Positions 9,101 to 18,274 of a stretch of 64,000 bases of DNA are shown piece after piece. The notes below the pieces were generated by a model. The model was not told the DNA's origin, ran no database searches, and saw only the letters and a program-made list of their open reading frames with translations. The DNA is taken from assembly GCA_009783265.1 (NCBI GenBank), contig WRHM01000002.1, forward strand, positions 220,564 through 284,563, read 5' to 3'. The translations under genes and the position numbers were made by a program. Source of the DNA: Oscillospiraceae bacterium (GTDB lineage Bacteria; Bacillota; Clostridia; Oscillospirales; WRJC01). Position 1 is the stretch's first letter. Each line of letters starts with the position of its first letter.

Positions 9101-10126
9101 ATGAGCGGAAAACTAAAAGCGGCTGTTGTAGGCTGCGGCGGCATATCAAACTGGCATTTCGGAAGGGTCAAAAATTTTGAAGACGTCGAATATGTGGGAT
9201 TCTATGATATAATCAAAGAAAGAGCGGAGAAAATGGCGAAAGCAAAAGGCGAAGGAAAAGCGTTTGACTGCTATATATCAATGCTCGACGAAAGCAAACC
9301 CGATATATTATATGTCTGCGTACCGCCTGACCAGCACGGAATGATCGAGCTTGAGGCAATCAAGCGCAAAATAAATATGATGATACAGAAACCGATAGCA
9401 ACAGATATAAACGTCGCTGAAAAAATATGCGACATGGCGACGCAGCATAATATCATAATAGCCGTCGGACATCAGGACAGGTATCTTAATATAATCGACC
9501 CGATGAGAGAATTTCTGGCGGGGAGACAAATAGGCTTGATAAACGGCGCATGGGTCGGCGGGATTCCTATGGTTTACTGGTGGGTTAGAAAAACCACATC
9601 GGGGGGGCAGATAGTAGAGCAGAACATACACTTATATGATATGCTGCGTTATTTCAACGGCGAACCTGTAACAGTTTACGCAACCGGGGGCAAAGGTATA
9701 GTTGACCCGAATGTACTCCCGCTCCGCGGATACGACGTTGAAGATTATACGGCTGCAAACGTAGTTTTCAAAAACGGCTCTATCGCTAACATATTCACAG
9801 GGTGTTATCTGGGCGACGGCGGCGGAATGAAACTTGGGTTGACTTTCTACGCAAAAGACGCAACAATAGATTACGAACTCCGCAATAAAGTCATTCTTAC
9901 CGATAAAAACGGCACAAAAGAAGTATTGGTAAAGCAACGTGACGACGGAGCCGAGTATGCGGGTTATGAGTTGGACAGAACATTTATAGAGGCTGTGAAG
10001 TCCGGTAAACCTGAATATACACAAAAAATCCGTTCGCCTTATGCAGACGCGATCAAAACATTAAGATTCACGCTCGCGGCCAATGAATCGATAGACACAG
10101 GCAAAGCTGTTCATCTGAACCTGTAA
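9101..10126 (+). CDS. Gfo/Idh/MocA family NAD(P)-dependent oxidoreductase
   Basis: A 341-residue sugar or inositol dehydrogenase-like protein. The N-terminal Rossmann motif is VVGCGGISNWH (about residues 10-19). The catalytic-lysine region normally written EKP reads QKPIATD (96-102). The C-terminal alpha/beta domain includes GGQIVEQNIHLYDMLRY, carrying the conserved His. ATG follows CGGAGG and a good promoter. Unlike its neighbours it appears monocistronic, with a hairpin at 10162-10184 after it. The substrate is not predictable; nearby xylose-isomerase-like proteins suggest a sugar or cyclitol. Confidence 0.85.
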   Translation: MSGKLKAAVVGCGGISNWHFGRVKNFEDVEYVGFYDIIKERAEKMAKAKGEGKAFDCYISMLDESKPDILYVCVPPDQHGMIELEAIKRKINMMIQKPIATDINVAEKICDMATQHNIIIAVGHQDRYLNIIDPMREFLAGRQIGLINGAWVGGIPMVYWWVRKTTSGGQIVEQNIHLYDMLRYFNGEPVTVYATGGKGIVDPNVLPLRGYDVEDYTAANVVFKNGSIANIFTGCYLGDGGGMKLGLTFYAKDATIDYELRNKVILTDKNGTKEVLVKQRDDGAEYAGYELDRTFIEAVKSGKPEYTQKIRSPYADAIKTLRFTLAANESIDTGKAVHLNL

Positions 10127-10161
10127 AAACCGTAAATTTTATTTTCGATGCATTTTTGTAA

Positions 10162-10184
10162 AGGGCGGAAATTTATTCCGCCCT
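10162..10184 (+). terminator. GC hairpin downstream of the Gfo/Idh/MocA gene
   Basis: AGGGCGGAA and TTCCGCCCT form a 9-bp stem with a 5-nt loop. No U tract follows (GAAAAA), so it is a weak terminator at best and may simply protect the 3' end. Confidence 0.4.
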
Positions 10185-10228
10185 GAAAAACAAATATAAA
10201 AATTTATTTGGGAAGAAAAAAATAAATT

Positions 10229-11266
10229 ATGATAAAGAAAAAAATTATAATTTTTATTATTGCGGTTATTATGACGATTATAATTATTCCTGTTGATAAA
10301 ATAATTATTTTAGCGCAGGAAGAGCAGGATTACATAAATGAAATTATAAATAATTCTATTATTATCCGTGTAGGCAGTCCAAAAGCTTTAGTGAACGGCG
10401 AAATAAAATATATAGATACAAATAGAAATATCGTGCCGTTTATTGACGAAAACAACAGAACTCTTGTACCTGTCAGATTTATCTCCGAAAAATTAAACTG
10501 GCAGGTTGATTACGATGAACAAAACAAACAAATTACGCTTTCACAGACTATGTTTCGTCCGATAATCATGAATATTGATTCAAATATATTTGTTTATGAT
10601 AATCAAAAGCATTTTGTAGACAGCACTCCGGTATTATATCAGGACAGGACGTTTATTCCGTTGAGAGCTTTTGTGGAAATGGCACTCAAAATGAATATAT
10701 TATATGTTAATTCAGAAAGAATTATAATTATATCTGATATAATTAATATTGATTCAAAATCGGCGAAAAATGCCGCGGATAAAATAACGGATAAACTTCC
10801 TGTATGGCTTCTCGATATGGATAAAGTGCAAATAGAATGGAAAAACTGGCCACAATACGAAAATAACGAAAATGACACAGATGACACAGATGTTGAAAAT
10901 GGTGAAAATGAAGAAGAATATCATTCGGGGACAGATTTTGCCGTTCCGTTAGGGAGCAACGTATATTCGGTATATAGCGGAACAGTAGATACAGTCGCCG
11001 ATATGGGAGACGAAAAATACGGAAAATACGTAATTATCAAATCAATAATTAACAATAAAGACAGATATATGTATTATGCTCATTTAGATGAATTTTCGGT
11101 TTCAATAAAAGAAGGCGATAAAATATATGCTGGATATATAATAGGCAAATCGGGGAATTCCGGAAATTCTGAAGGGCCTCATTTGCATTATGAAGTCAGA
11201 AACGAATATAAATCATACGGCTCTATAGACAATCCGACATTGAATCCGTATGATTATTTACCTTGA
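10229..11266 (+). CDS. Secreted M23 (LytM-type) peptidase with copper-amine-oxidase-like N-terminal domain
   Basis: A 345-residue cell-wall protein. It has an N-terminal signal/anchor (residues 1-30, very Ile-rich), then two stalk-like segments of the copper amine oxidase N-terminal type (LVPVRFISEKL and FIPLRAFVEMA). An acidic linker (near 211-229) leads to an M23 metallopeptidase domain. Zinc ligands H232 and D236 (HSGTD) and H320 (HLH), with catalytic H285 (AHLDE), are all present, so it should be an active peptidoglycan endopeptidase outside the membrane. The SD is weak (GGGAAGAAA). Confidence 0.88.
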   Translation: MIKKKIIIFIIAVIMTIIIIPVDKIIILAQEEQDYINEIINNSIIIRVGSPKALVNGEIKYIDTNRNIVPFIDENNRTLVPVRFISEKLNWQVDYDEQNKQITLSQTMFRPIIMNIDSNIFVYDNQKHFVDSTPVLYQDRTFIPLRAFVEMALKMNILYVNSERIIIISDIINIDSKSAKNAADKITDKLPVWLLDMDKVQIEWKNWPQYENNENDTDDTDVENGENEEEYHSGTDFAVPLGSNVYSVYSGTVDTVADMGDEKYGKYVIIKSIINNKDRYMYYAHLDEFSVSIKEGDKIYAGYIIGKSGNSGNSEGPHLHYEVRNEYKSYGSIDNPTLNPYDYLP

Positions 11267-11323
11267 ATTAAATTTTATAAATAATACTAAAAATATATTA
11301 AACAAATAAAGGAGTAAAAAAAT

Positions 11324-12130
11324 ATGCTTAAATTTTCACCGTGCCTCGAAATGATGTTCACAAAAGAATACCCAGATTTTTACGACAGGTTCAAAGCCGC
11401 TAAAAACGCAGGGGTTGACTGCGTTGACTTCTGGGGATGGGCTGGCAGGGACATAGATAAAATAAAAAATATAATCGATGAAAATAAAATAAAAATCACA
11501 AGCGTTTCACTTTCCACAACAAATCAGGAAGCCGGTAAAATCTTTGGCGCAAAAGGGCTTCTCACGCGTGACCCTGACGCTTTCGACGCGTTTTATAAAA
11601 TCGCTGAAGAAAGTATAAAAACCGCTCAATATCTCGGTATCCCGTCGCTTATCGTCACAACTGGCAACGAAAGGCCGAATAATATCACGCGTTACGAACA
11701 GCACGCGAATATAGTTTTGATGTTAAAACACGTCGCGCCGTTGTTTGAAAATTCAGGAGTGACGTTAGTAGTCGAACCGTTGAATATATTATGTAATCAT
11801 GTGGGTTATTTTCTCGATTCGTCTTATGAAGCATTTGAGATATGCAACGAAGTCGGCTGCAAAAATATAAAAGTTTTGTATGATATATATCACCAGCAAA
11901 TAAGCGAGGGGAATCTAATACCGACGATACGCAAATATTTTGATTTGATCGGGCATTTCCATGTCGCCGACGTTCCCGGTAGAAACGAACCCGGCACGGG
12001 TGAGATAAATTACAGAAACGTGTTTAAAGCAATCGAAGATTTGGGTTATGACAAATATATAGGTCTCGAATATAGTCCGACGATCGATACTGCCGAAACA
12101 ATTAAAAAAGTCATTGATTTGTGCAAATAG
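11324..12130 (+). CDS. Hydroxypyruvate-isomerase-like TIM barrel protein
   Basis: A 268-residue sugar phosphate isomerase/epimerase of the Hyi-like branch. Typical elements are LVVEPLN (metal-binding Glu), VLYDIYHQQ (Asp and His), IGHFHVADVPGRNEPGTGEINY, and YIGLEYSP at the end of the barrel. This set is the four-ligand metal site of hydroxypyruvate isomerase and related 3-keto-sugar enzymes. ATG follows AAAGGAG. It is on the same strand as the Gfo/Idh/MocA gene but separated by the M23 peptidase. The true substrate is not known. Confidence 0.85.
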   Translation: MLKFSPCLEMMFTKEYPDFYDRFKAAKNAGVDCVDFWGWAGRDIDKIKNIIDENKIKITSVSLSTTNQEAGKIFGAKGLLTRDPDAFDAFYKIAEESIKTAQYLGIPSLIVTTGNERPNNITRYEQHANIVLMLKHVAPLFENSGVTLVVEPLNILCNHVGYFLDSSYEAFEICNEVGCKNIKVLYDIYHQQISEGNLIPTIRKYFDLIGHFHVADVPGRNEPGTGEINYRNVFKAIEDLGYDKYIGLEYSPTIDTAETIKKVIDLCK

Positions 12131-12220
12131 TATAAAATAAACAAAATATTTATATGCTTGTTGTAAAAAATACACAAAATATACATCAAAAATTTGTTTT
12201 TATAATTTATAATATATAAC

Positions 12221-12247
12221 GTGGGGGCGACCCTGCGAGGTCGCCCG
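12221..12247 (+). repeat. GTGGGGGCGACC dispersed repeat
   Basis: GGGCGACC and GGTCGCCC form an 8-bp inverted repeat with a 6-nt loop. It belongs to the same family as 12731-12760 and 59935-59963 and is much richer in GC than its flanks. Confidence 0.65.
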
Positions 12248-12295
12248 AAAATTAATTTAAAATAAAAATATAAATTACAGAGGAGATTAAATTTT

Positions 12296-12706
12296 ATGGT
12301 AAAATTGATTGTCGGGGTAAAAGGAACGGGTAAAACGAAAACGCTGATAAATATGGCAAACGAAGCTTTGAATATTTCAAAAGGCTGCGTGGTTTGTATT
12401 GAAAAAGGGCAAAAACTAAAATACGATATAAACTACAAAGCGCGACTGATAAACACGATAGAATATGATATATGCGGAGCAGACGCATTATACGGACTCG
12501 TTTGCGGATTATATGCGGCAAATTATGATATAACCCATATTTTTATAGATTCAGCTTTGAAAATATGCAAAGAAAATCTCGAGGATTTCGACCGTTTTCT
12601 AAATCTTGCCGACAATATTTCGAATAAAAACAATTTCCAGTGTATAATAACAGCCTCTGTCGCTCCGGAAAATTTGCCGGAAGAAATTCTTAATTATACA
12701 AAATAA
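12296..12706 (+). CDS. Small P-loop ATP-binding protein
   Basis: A 136-residue protein with Walker A GVKGTGKT (7-14) and a Walker-B-like strand THIFIDS (near 80-86). Small proteins of this type are widespread in Clostridia, where they are sometimes labelled PilT-like, but no function is known to me. ATG follows AGAGGAG. It is flanked on both sides by GTGGGGGC-type repeats, so it stands alone. Confidence 0.7.
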   Translation: MVKLIVGVKGTGKTKTLINMANEALNISKGCVVCIEKGQKLKYDINYKARLINTIEYDICGADALYGLVCGLYAANYDITHIFIDSALKICKENLEDFDRFLNLADNISNKNNFQCIITASVAPENLPEEILNYTK

Positions 12707-12730
12707 ATTCTATAAAATTTAATATTTTTT

Positions 12731-12760
12731 ACAAGGGGGGCGACCGCAAGGGTTGCCCCT
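12731..12760. repeat. GGGGGCGACC dispersed repeat between convergent genes
   Basis: An inverted repeat (GGGGGCGACC, then GCAAG, then GGTTGCCCC). It lies between the convergent genes ending at 12706 and 12772 and may serve as a transcript end for both. Confidence 0.6.
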
Positions 12761-12771
12761 AAGATTTTATG

Positions 12772-13230
12772 TTATATTACGGTTATTGCTCCATAAGAAT
12801 ATAATTTATCTTTGACATATTCGTGATTATCGTCTGCAACGTCAGCTTCCAATGTTACTCGCCCGAACGATTCATACGGCGATTGATTTAAAAACGAAGA
12901 AAATGAAGAATGAGAAAAAGCCCGGCCGTATTTATTTACTGAAAAATGCGGGTTAATATTCCAGTTATTAAGTATTCCAAAATTCCCGAAATTTCCGGAA
13001 TTAAAAATTCCCGGTTCAGAGATATAATAACTTCTGTCGTCGGGGATATAATTATCGTAATCAAAATAATCAGGATTTGTATAATTATAAATAATCTTTG
13101 CGTTCTGGCAATAAGAATTGATTTTATCAAGCGCGGAATTTGCTTCTTTTTCCGTCAGAAATTCGCCTCTTACTCTTTTCAATTTTATCAGCTCCGATTT
13201 TATTTTTATTATTTTACATTTATTTTTCAC
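12772..13230 (-). CDS. Hypothetical protein, Tyr/Asn/Phe-rich
   Basis: A 152-residue protein of unknown family. Residues 1-45 are basic and helical. The centre (about 48-110) is low-complexity, rich in Tyr, Asp, Asn, Ser and Phe. The last 30 residues (VTLEADVADDNHEYVKDKL, then YGAITVI) look like a small alpha/beta domain of the kind seen in general-stress proteins. Translation would begin at GTG with only a poor SD (AGGAT). Coding is likely but the start is uncertain. Confidence 0.55.
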   Translation of the reverse strand: MKNKCKIIKIKSELIKLKRVRGEFLTEKEANSALDKINSYCQNAKIIYNYTNPDYFDYDNYIPDDRSYYISEPGIFNSGNFGNFGILNNWNINPHFSVNKYGRAFSHSSFSSFLNQSPYESFGRVTLEADVADDNHEYVKDKLYSYGAITVI

Positions 13231-13340
13231 AAAATAATAAAAAATATCCTGAAATTTTTTTGTTGTTCAGATAATTATAATATTAATGTTGTATAATAAT
13301 ATAAATAAAAGTTTTTATATTGCAGAAAGGATAAAAAATC

Positions 13341-14543
13341 ATGGCAAAAACTTTAATAATAGGAGCCGGAGGGGTAGCTTCTGTCGTAATTCATAAGTGC
13401 TGTCAGAATCCCGAAGTTTTCCCCGATATTTGCATAGCCAGCAGAACCAAATCAAAATGCGATTATTTTAAAACCAAACTTGAGAATCAAACCAAGACAA
13501 AAATAAGCACGGCGCAGGTCGATGCGGATAATGTCGGCGAGCTTATCGCTTTGATAAAAGATTATAAGCCTGAAATAATTATAAACGTCGCTTTGCCGTA
13601 TCAGGATTTAATTATAATGGAAGCATGTCTTGAAACGGGAGTGCATTATCTTGACACGGCGAATTATGAGCCGCTTGATACTGCGAAATTTGAATATAAA
13701 TGGCAGTGGGCGTATCGCGAGAGATTTGAAAAAGCCGGGCTGACGGCGGTTTTAGGATGTGGTTTTGACCCGGGCGTTACGGGAGTTTTTTCGGCGTACA
13801 CTCAAAAACACCATTTTGACGAAATAAATTATATAGATATACTCGACGCAAACGCGGGAGATCACGGTTATCCGTTCGCGACGAATTTTAATCCCGAAAT
13901 AAATATACGAGAAGTCACGGCAAACGGCAGTTATTGGGAAAACGGCAAGTTTATAGAAACTGAGCCTATGGAAATAAAACGCGTATATAATTTCCCGGAA
14001 ATAGGCGAAAAAGATATGTATTTACTTCATCATGAAGAGCTTGAATCGCTTGCGTTAAATATAAAAGGTATAAAAAGAATAAGATTTTTCATGACGTTTT
14101 CACAGAATTATCTGAATCATTTAAAAGTTTTGGAAAACGTGGGCATGACTTCGATAGTGCCGATTGATTTCGAGGGCAAAAAAATCGTACCGCTGCAATT
14201 TTTAAAAGCGGTTCTCCCCGACCCGTCGTCGCTTGGTCCGAGAACTAAAGGCAAAACAAATATAGGCTGTATATATCAGGGAATAAAAGACGGCAAGCCG
14301 AAAAATTATTATTTGTATAATGTATGCGTGCATGAAGATTGTTATAAAGAAGTTGGTTCTCAGGCAATATCATATACGACGGGTGTTCCTGCAATGATTG
14401 GCGCGATGATGGTTCTGACAGGCAAATGGAAAAAATCCGGAGTATATAATGTCGAAGAATTTGACCCAGATCCGTTTATGGACGCTTTAAATAAATGGGG
14501 TTTACCGTGGAAAGAAAGTTTTGACCCGGAATTGGTGAATTAA
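13341..14543 (+). CDS. Carboxynorspermidine/carboxyspermidine dehydrogenase (saccharopine dehydrogenase family)
   Basis: A 400-residue NADPH-dependent enzyme that condenses aspartate semialdehyde with diaminopropane or putrescine to carboxynorspermidine or carboxyspermidine. The Rossmann motif IGAGGVAS is at 7-14. LGCGFDPGVTGVF (near 140-150) and the NAGDHGYPFATNF region are the hallmark of the polyamine branch of Lys1-like proteins. The partner decarboxylase starts one base after its stop, which strongly supports this call over lysine metabolism. ATG follows AGAAAGGA. It is the first gene of a five-gene operon to 19546. Confidence 0.92.
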   Translation: MAKTLIIGAGGVASVVIHKCCQNPEVFPDICIASRTKSKCDYFKTKLENQTKTKISTAQVDADNVGELIALIKDYKPEIIINVALPYQDLIIMEACLETGVHYLDTANYEPLDTAKFEYKWQWAYRERFEKAGLTAVLGCGFDPGVTGVFSAYTQKHHFDEINYIDILDANAGDHGYPFATNFNPEINIREVTANGSYWENGKFIETEPMEIKRVYNFPEIGEKDMYLLHHEELESLALNIKGIKRIRFFMTFSQNYLNHLKVLENVGMTSIVPIDFEGKKIVPLQFLKAVLPDPSSLGPRTKGKTNIGCIYQGIKDGKPKNYYLYNVCVHEDCYKEVGSQAISYTTGVPAMIGAMMVLTGKWKKSGVYNVEEFDPDPFMDALNKWGLPWKESFDPELVN

Positions 14544-14544
14544 C

Positions 14545-15708
14545 ATGATTGATATAGATTTTGAATTAATAGATAAAATTCCAACTCCGAGTTATGTTAT
14601 CGAAGAAAAAAAAATAATACGGAATCTTGAGATTTTAGATTCTGTTCAGAAACAAACAGGGTGTAAAATTTTACTCGCGCAAAAAGCGTTCTCTATGTTT
14701 GCGTTATATCCGTTAATTGGCAAATATCTTAAAGGAACGACTGCAAGCGGATTATATGAAGCCAAACTCGGACATGAATATATGGGCGGCGAAACGCATA
14801 TATTTTCCCCCGCTTATCCCGACGAAGAATTTGATGAAATCACACAAATCTGCGATCATATTATATTTAATTCTTTTGAGCAGTTAAATAAATTTAAAAG
14901 TAAAATAAAAAATAATCAAATAGGATTACGCGTAAATCCCGAATATTCTGAAATCGAGCATGAGATTTATAACCCCTGCGCGAAAAATTCAAGATTCGGT
15001 GTTAAATTAAATAAAATCTTGAAAAATAAAAATAACTTGAAAGATATAAATGGACTGCATTTTCACACTATGTGTGAGCAAAACTCAGATGTTTTATGGC
15101 GCACGGTTCAAATATTCGACGAAAAATTCGGGGATTTTTTTAAACTTGATAATATAAAGTGGATAAATTTCGGCGGCGGACATCATATCACACGTTCTGA
15201 TTATGATATTGAAACGCTTGTAAGATCTATTATGTTTATAAAAAACAAATATAATATCAGTGTTTATCTTGAACCGGGTGAAGCGATTGCGTTGAATACA
15301 GGGGTTATGGTTTCAACAGTTCTTGATATTATAGATAACACAGACTTCGGCGATCAATTTCCCGTTGCGATTCTTGACGCTTCTGCGGCATGTCACATGC
15401 CTGACGTTTTGGAAATGCCGTACAGACCGGAAGTTTTAAATGCAGGTAAACCCGGTGAAAAAAAATATAATTACAGATTCGGCGCAAATACATGCCTTGC
15501 GGGAGATATAATCGGAGACTATTCGTTTGATTATAAATTAAAATCCGGCGATAAAATTATTTTCGGAGACATGGCGCATTATACAATGGTAAAAACCAAT
15601 ACTTTTAACGGAGTAAAACTGCCGTCGATTATTTTATTAAAAAAAGACAGTGCAATAAAAATAATAAAAGAATTTGGCTATGAAGATTTTAAAAACAGAT
15701 TGTCATAA
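14545..15708 (+). CDS. nspC: Carboxynorspermidine decarboxylase
   Basis: A 387-residue fold-III PLP decarboxylase that turns carboxy(nor)spermidine into (nor)spermidine. PLP-binding K47 lies in LLAQKAFSMF; HFHTMCEQ, the phosphate-binding FGGGHH, EPGEA (243-247) and the active-site C283 in SAACHMPD are all present. It begins directly after the dehydrogenase stop, without a strong SD, so translation is probably coupled. Together the two genes form the aspartate-semialdehyde route to spermidine found in many gut bacteria and vibrios. Confidence 0.93.
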   Translation: MIDIDFELIDKIPTPSYVIEEKKIIRNLEILDSVQKQTGCKILLAQKAFSMFALYPLIGKYLKGTTASGLYEAKLGHEYMGGETHIFSPAYPDEEFDEITQICDHIIFNSFEQLNKFKSKIKNNQIGLRVNPEYSEIEHEIYNPCAKNSRFGVKLNKILKNKNNLKDINGLHFHTMCEQNSDVLWRTVQIFDEKFGDFFKLDNIKWINFGGGHHITRSDYDIETLVRSIMFIKNKYNISVYLEPGEAIALNTGVMVSTVLDIIDNTDFGDQFPVAILDASAACHMPDVLEMPYRPEVLNAGKPGEKKYNYRFGANTCLAGDIIGDYSFDYKLKSGDKIIFGDMAHYTMVKTNTFNGVKLPSIILLKKDSAIKIIKEFGYEDFKNRLS

Positions 15709-15743
15709 AAATAATTAAAAATCAAAGAAAGGTAAAAATAAAA

Positions 15744-17711
15744 ATGTCGCTTAAAAATCTTGTTGAAATGTCGCATAAATACGGGTCAAATCCTGAGTTT
15801 GTTCTTGCCGGCGGAGGGAATACTTCCTATAAAACCGACGAATTAATTTATATAAAAGGATCGGGAACTTCACTTGCAAAAATAAAAGAAGAAGAATTTG
15901 TTGTGTTGTACAGAGATAAACTTGCGAAAATGTGGAAAAAAACATATTCAGAAAACGACGACGAAAAAGAAGCCGAAGTTTTATCTGATATGATGAACTC
16001 ACGAATTGAAGGCGAAAGCTCAAAACGTCCGTCAGTCGAGACTTTGTTACATAATTTATTTACGCAAAAATATGTCCTGCATATTCACCCCGCGCTTGTC
16101 AACGGCATCACATGCTCCAAAGAAGGCGAAAACGCCGTCAAAAGAATTTTCGGCGATACGGCAGTTTGGGTTCCGGCGACAAAGCCCGGATATACCCTCG
16201 CGGTTTACTGCAAAAAAGCAATCGACGAATATAAAAATAAATTTAATAAAAACTGTGAAATTTTAATTTTGCAAAATCACGGAATATTTTTTGCGAATGA
16301 TAATATTGACGAAATAGATAAAATAGTAGAGAATGTTTTTAATAAAACAAGTGAAAATATAAAACGCATGCCTGATTTTTCAATTCCGGATTTTAATAAA
16401 CAAAAAGTCGCCGAACTTATTCCGGCAATAAGAATGACATACGCAAATAAAATCAACAGCGAAACTGCGTGCGCGAAATTTTTATTTAACGCAGAAATTA
16501 AAACTCTCGTAAAAGATAATTTGAGTTTTTTACCGGTTTTAAATCCATTTTCTCCGGACCATATAGTTTATTATAAAGCAAACCCAATTTTTTTTGAATC
16601 TCTCGGAAATATTGAAGGTATCGGAATAGGATTTGATTGTTTTATCGCAGAAAAAAAATATGTGCCTAAAATTATCGCTGTTAAAGATATAGGCTGTTTC
16701 GCTCTTGGCAAAACGAAAAAAGAATGCGACACCGCCGCAGAATTATTCTTGGACGCTGTAAAAATCGCGGTTTATACAGAATCGTTCGGCGGTTATTCTC
16801 TTCTTTCACAGGAACTCACGGATTTTATCGTAAATTGGGAAGTTGAAAGTTACAGACAGAAAGTCGCGCTGGATTCAAATAATATAAAAAGATTAGACGA
16901 AAAAATTTGTTTAATAACCGGAGGCGCGCAGGGATTCGGCAAAGGAATCGCGGAATTGATGCTAAAAGAAGGCGCAAATGTTGCAATATCAGATATAAAT
17001 TATGACGGCGCGAAAATTTTATCAAATGAATTAAACCGAAAATCCGGAATAAATAAAACCCTTGCGTTAAATGTTGACGTAACGAATGAAGAAGCTATAA
17101 AAAATATGGTTTACGATACTGTTTTAGAGTTCGGCGGAATTGATATATTTGTAAACAACGCGGGAATCGTGAGAGCCGGAGGACTTGACGAACTCGAATT
17201 AAACGATTTTAATTTAGTCACGGCAGTAAATTACACGGCGTATTTTTTATGCGTGAAATATGTCTCGCAAATCATGAAAATCCAAAATAAAATAAAACCC
17301 GAATTATATTTTGACATAATCGAAATAAACTCAAAATCAGGATTATCGGGTTCAAATAAAAATTTCGCGTATTCCGGAAGTAAATTCGGCGGGATAGGAT
17401 TAACTCAGTCGTTTGCTCTTGAACTTGTTGAATATAACATAAAAGTAAACGCAGTCTGTCCGGGAGATTTTTTGGACGGGCCTTTGTGGAGCGATCCTGA
17501 AAAAGGCTTGTTTGTGCAGTATCTCAAAGCGGGAAAAGTTCCGGGAGCCAAAACTGTTGATAACGTTCGAAAATTCTACGAATCAAAAGTCCCAATGAAT
17601 AAAGGCTGCCAAATTGAAGACGTTATGAAAGCGATATTATACGCAATCGAGCAAAAATACGAGACAGGTCAGGCAATCCCGGTAACGGGCGGCAGAAATA
17701 TGCTGAAGTAG
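15744..17711 (+). CDS. Bifunctional class II aldolase / short-chain dehydrogenase
   Basis: A 655-residue fusion. The N-terminal class II aldolase/adducin domain (about 1-230) carries zinc ligands H113, H115 (HIHP) and H179 (QNHG). A linker leads to a classical SDR domain from about 385, with TGGAQGFG beginning at 392 and catalytic Y543 and K547. This architecture matches the rhamnulose-1-phosphate aldolase/lactaldehyde dehydrogenase fusions (RhaD/RhaE type) used for deoxy-sugar breakdown. ATG follows AGAAAGG. Its place after the polyamine pair is unusual, and no rhamnose isomerase or kinase is nearby. Substrate unproven. Confidence 0.88.
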   Translation: MSLKNLVEMSHKYGSNPEFVLAGGGNTSYKTDELIYIKGSGTSLAKIKEEEFVVLYRDKLAKMWKKTYSENDDEKEAEVLSDMMNSRIEGESSKRPSVETLLHNLFTQKYVLHIHPALVNGITCSKEGENAVKRIFGDTAVWVPATKPGYTLAVYCKKAIDEYKNKFNKNCEILILQNHGIFFANDNIDEIDKIVENVFNKTSENIKRMPDFSIPDFNKQKVAELIPAIRMTYANKINSETACAKFLFNAEIKTLVKDNLSFLPVLNPFSPDHIVYYKANPIFFESLGNIEGIGIGFDCFIAEKKYVPKIIAVKDIGCFALGKTKKECDTAAELFLDAVKIAVYTESFGGYSLLSQELTDFIVNWEVESYRQKVALDSNNIKRLDEKICLITGGAQGFGKGIAELMLKEGANVAISDINYDGAKILSNELNRKSGINKTLALNVDVTNEEAIKNMVYDTVLEFGGIDIFVNNAGIVRAGGLDELELNDFNLVTAVNYTAYFLCVKYVSQIMKIQNKIKPELYFDIIEINSKSGLSGSNKNFAYSGSKFGGIGLTQSFALELVEYNIKVNAVCPGDFLDGPLWSDPEKGLFVQYLKAGKVPGAKTVDNVRKFYESKVPMNKGCQIEDVMKAILYAIEQKYETGQAIPVTGGRNMLK

Positions 17712-17734
17712 ATTTGCAATAAGGTAATAAAAAT

Positions 17735-18250
17735 ATGAAAAATTCAGATATAATTATTATACACGGCGCGCCGGGAAGCGGTAAGTCAACGACTGCAAAA
17801 TTACTGCATGAAAAACTGCGTTCACCATGGTTTGAGTTCGGCTGGATTCCTGAATTTCGCAATTTGAATCCACATACGGAAATATCATTTGAGCAAGAAA
17901 CAGAAATTAGTTTTGAAAATCTTGTTCTTGTCGTAAAAAATTATATTCGCCATGGTTTTAAGAATATCATTGTTACCGATATAAACTTTGACAGTCAGAT
18001 TTTACGACTGTCGGAGGTTTTCAACGGATTTGACTACAAATTGTTTACTCTTTACGCGAATGATGATACATTGAAAAACCGTATTTTATCACGGGATAAC
18101 GGAAATACATACCGCGACTGGGAAAGCGCAATAAAAAGCAATAGTTTTCTCACTTCCCGACAACTATTGCAAAACGAAACACGAATTTGTACTGAACACA
18201 TCAATGCTACGGACGTGGCAAATAGAATCATAAATGAATTAGCTAAATAA
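17735..18250 (+). CDS. P-loop small-molecule kinase-like protein
   Basis: A 171-residue AAA/zeta-toxin-like P-loop protein with Walker A GAPGSGKST (11-19). VTDIN (near 88) is a possible Walker B, and a basic RILSRDNGN lid follows. Such short proteins usually phosphorylate a small metabolite. It is 23 bases after the aldolase/SDR gene and 24 bases before the PHP gene, inside the same operon. Substrate unknown. Confidence 0.75.
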   Translation: MKNSDIIIIHGAPGSGKSTTAKLLHEKLRSPWFEFGWIPEFRNLNPHTEISFEQETEISFENLVLVVKNYIRHGFKNIIVTDINFDSQILRLSEVFNGFDYKLFTLYANDDTLKNRILSRDNGNTYRDWESAIKSNSFLTSRQLLQNETRICTEHINATDVANRIINELAK

Positions 18251-18274
18251 ATATACAGGAGAATATAATATTTT

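Noticed and set aside
9632-10024. Minus-strand frame of 130 codons inside the Gfo/Idh/MocA gene
   Set aside because: Shadow of a strong plus-strand gene; Cys/Phe/Tyr-rich, no SD.
12221-12760. CRISPR array from the repeated GGGCGACC units
   Set aside because: Two units only, irregularly spaced, palindromic and on both sides of a gene; no cas genes.
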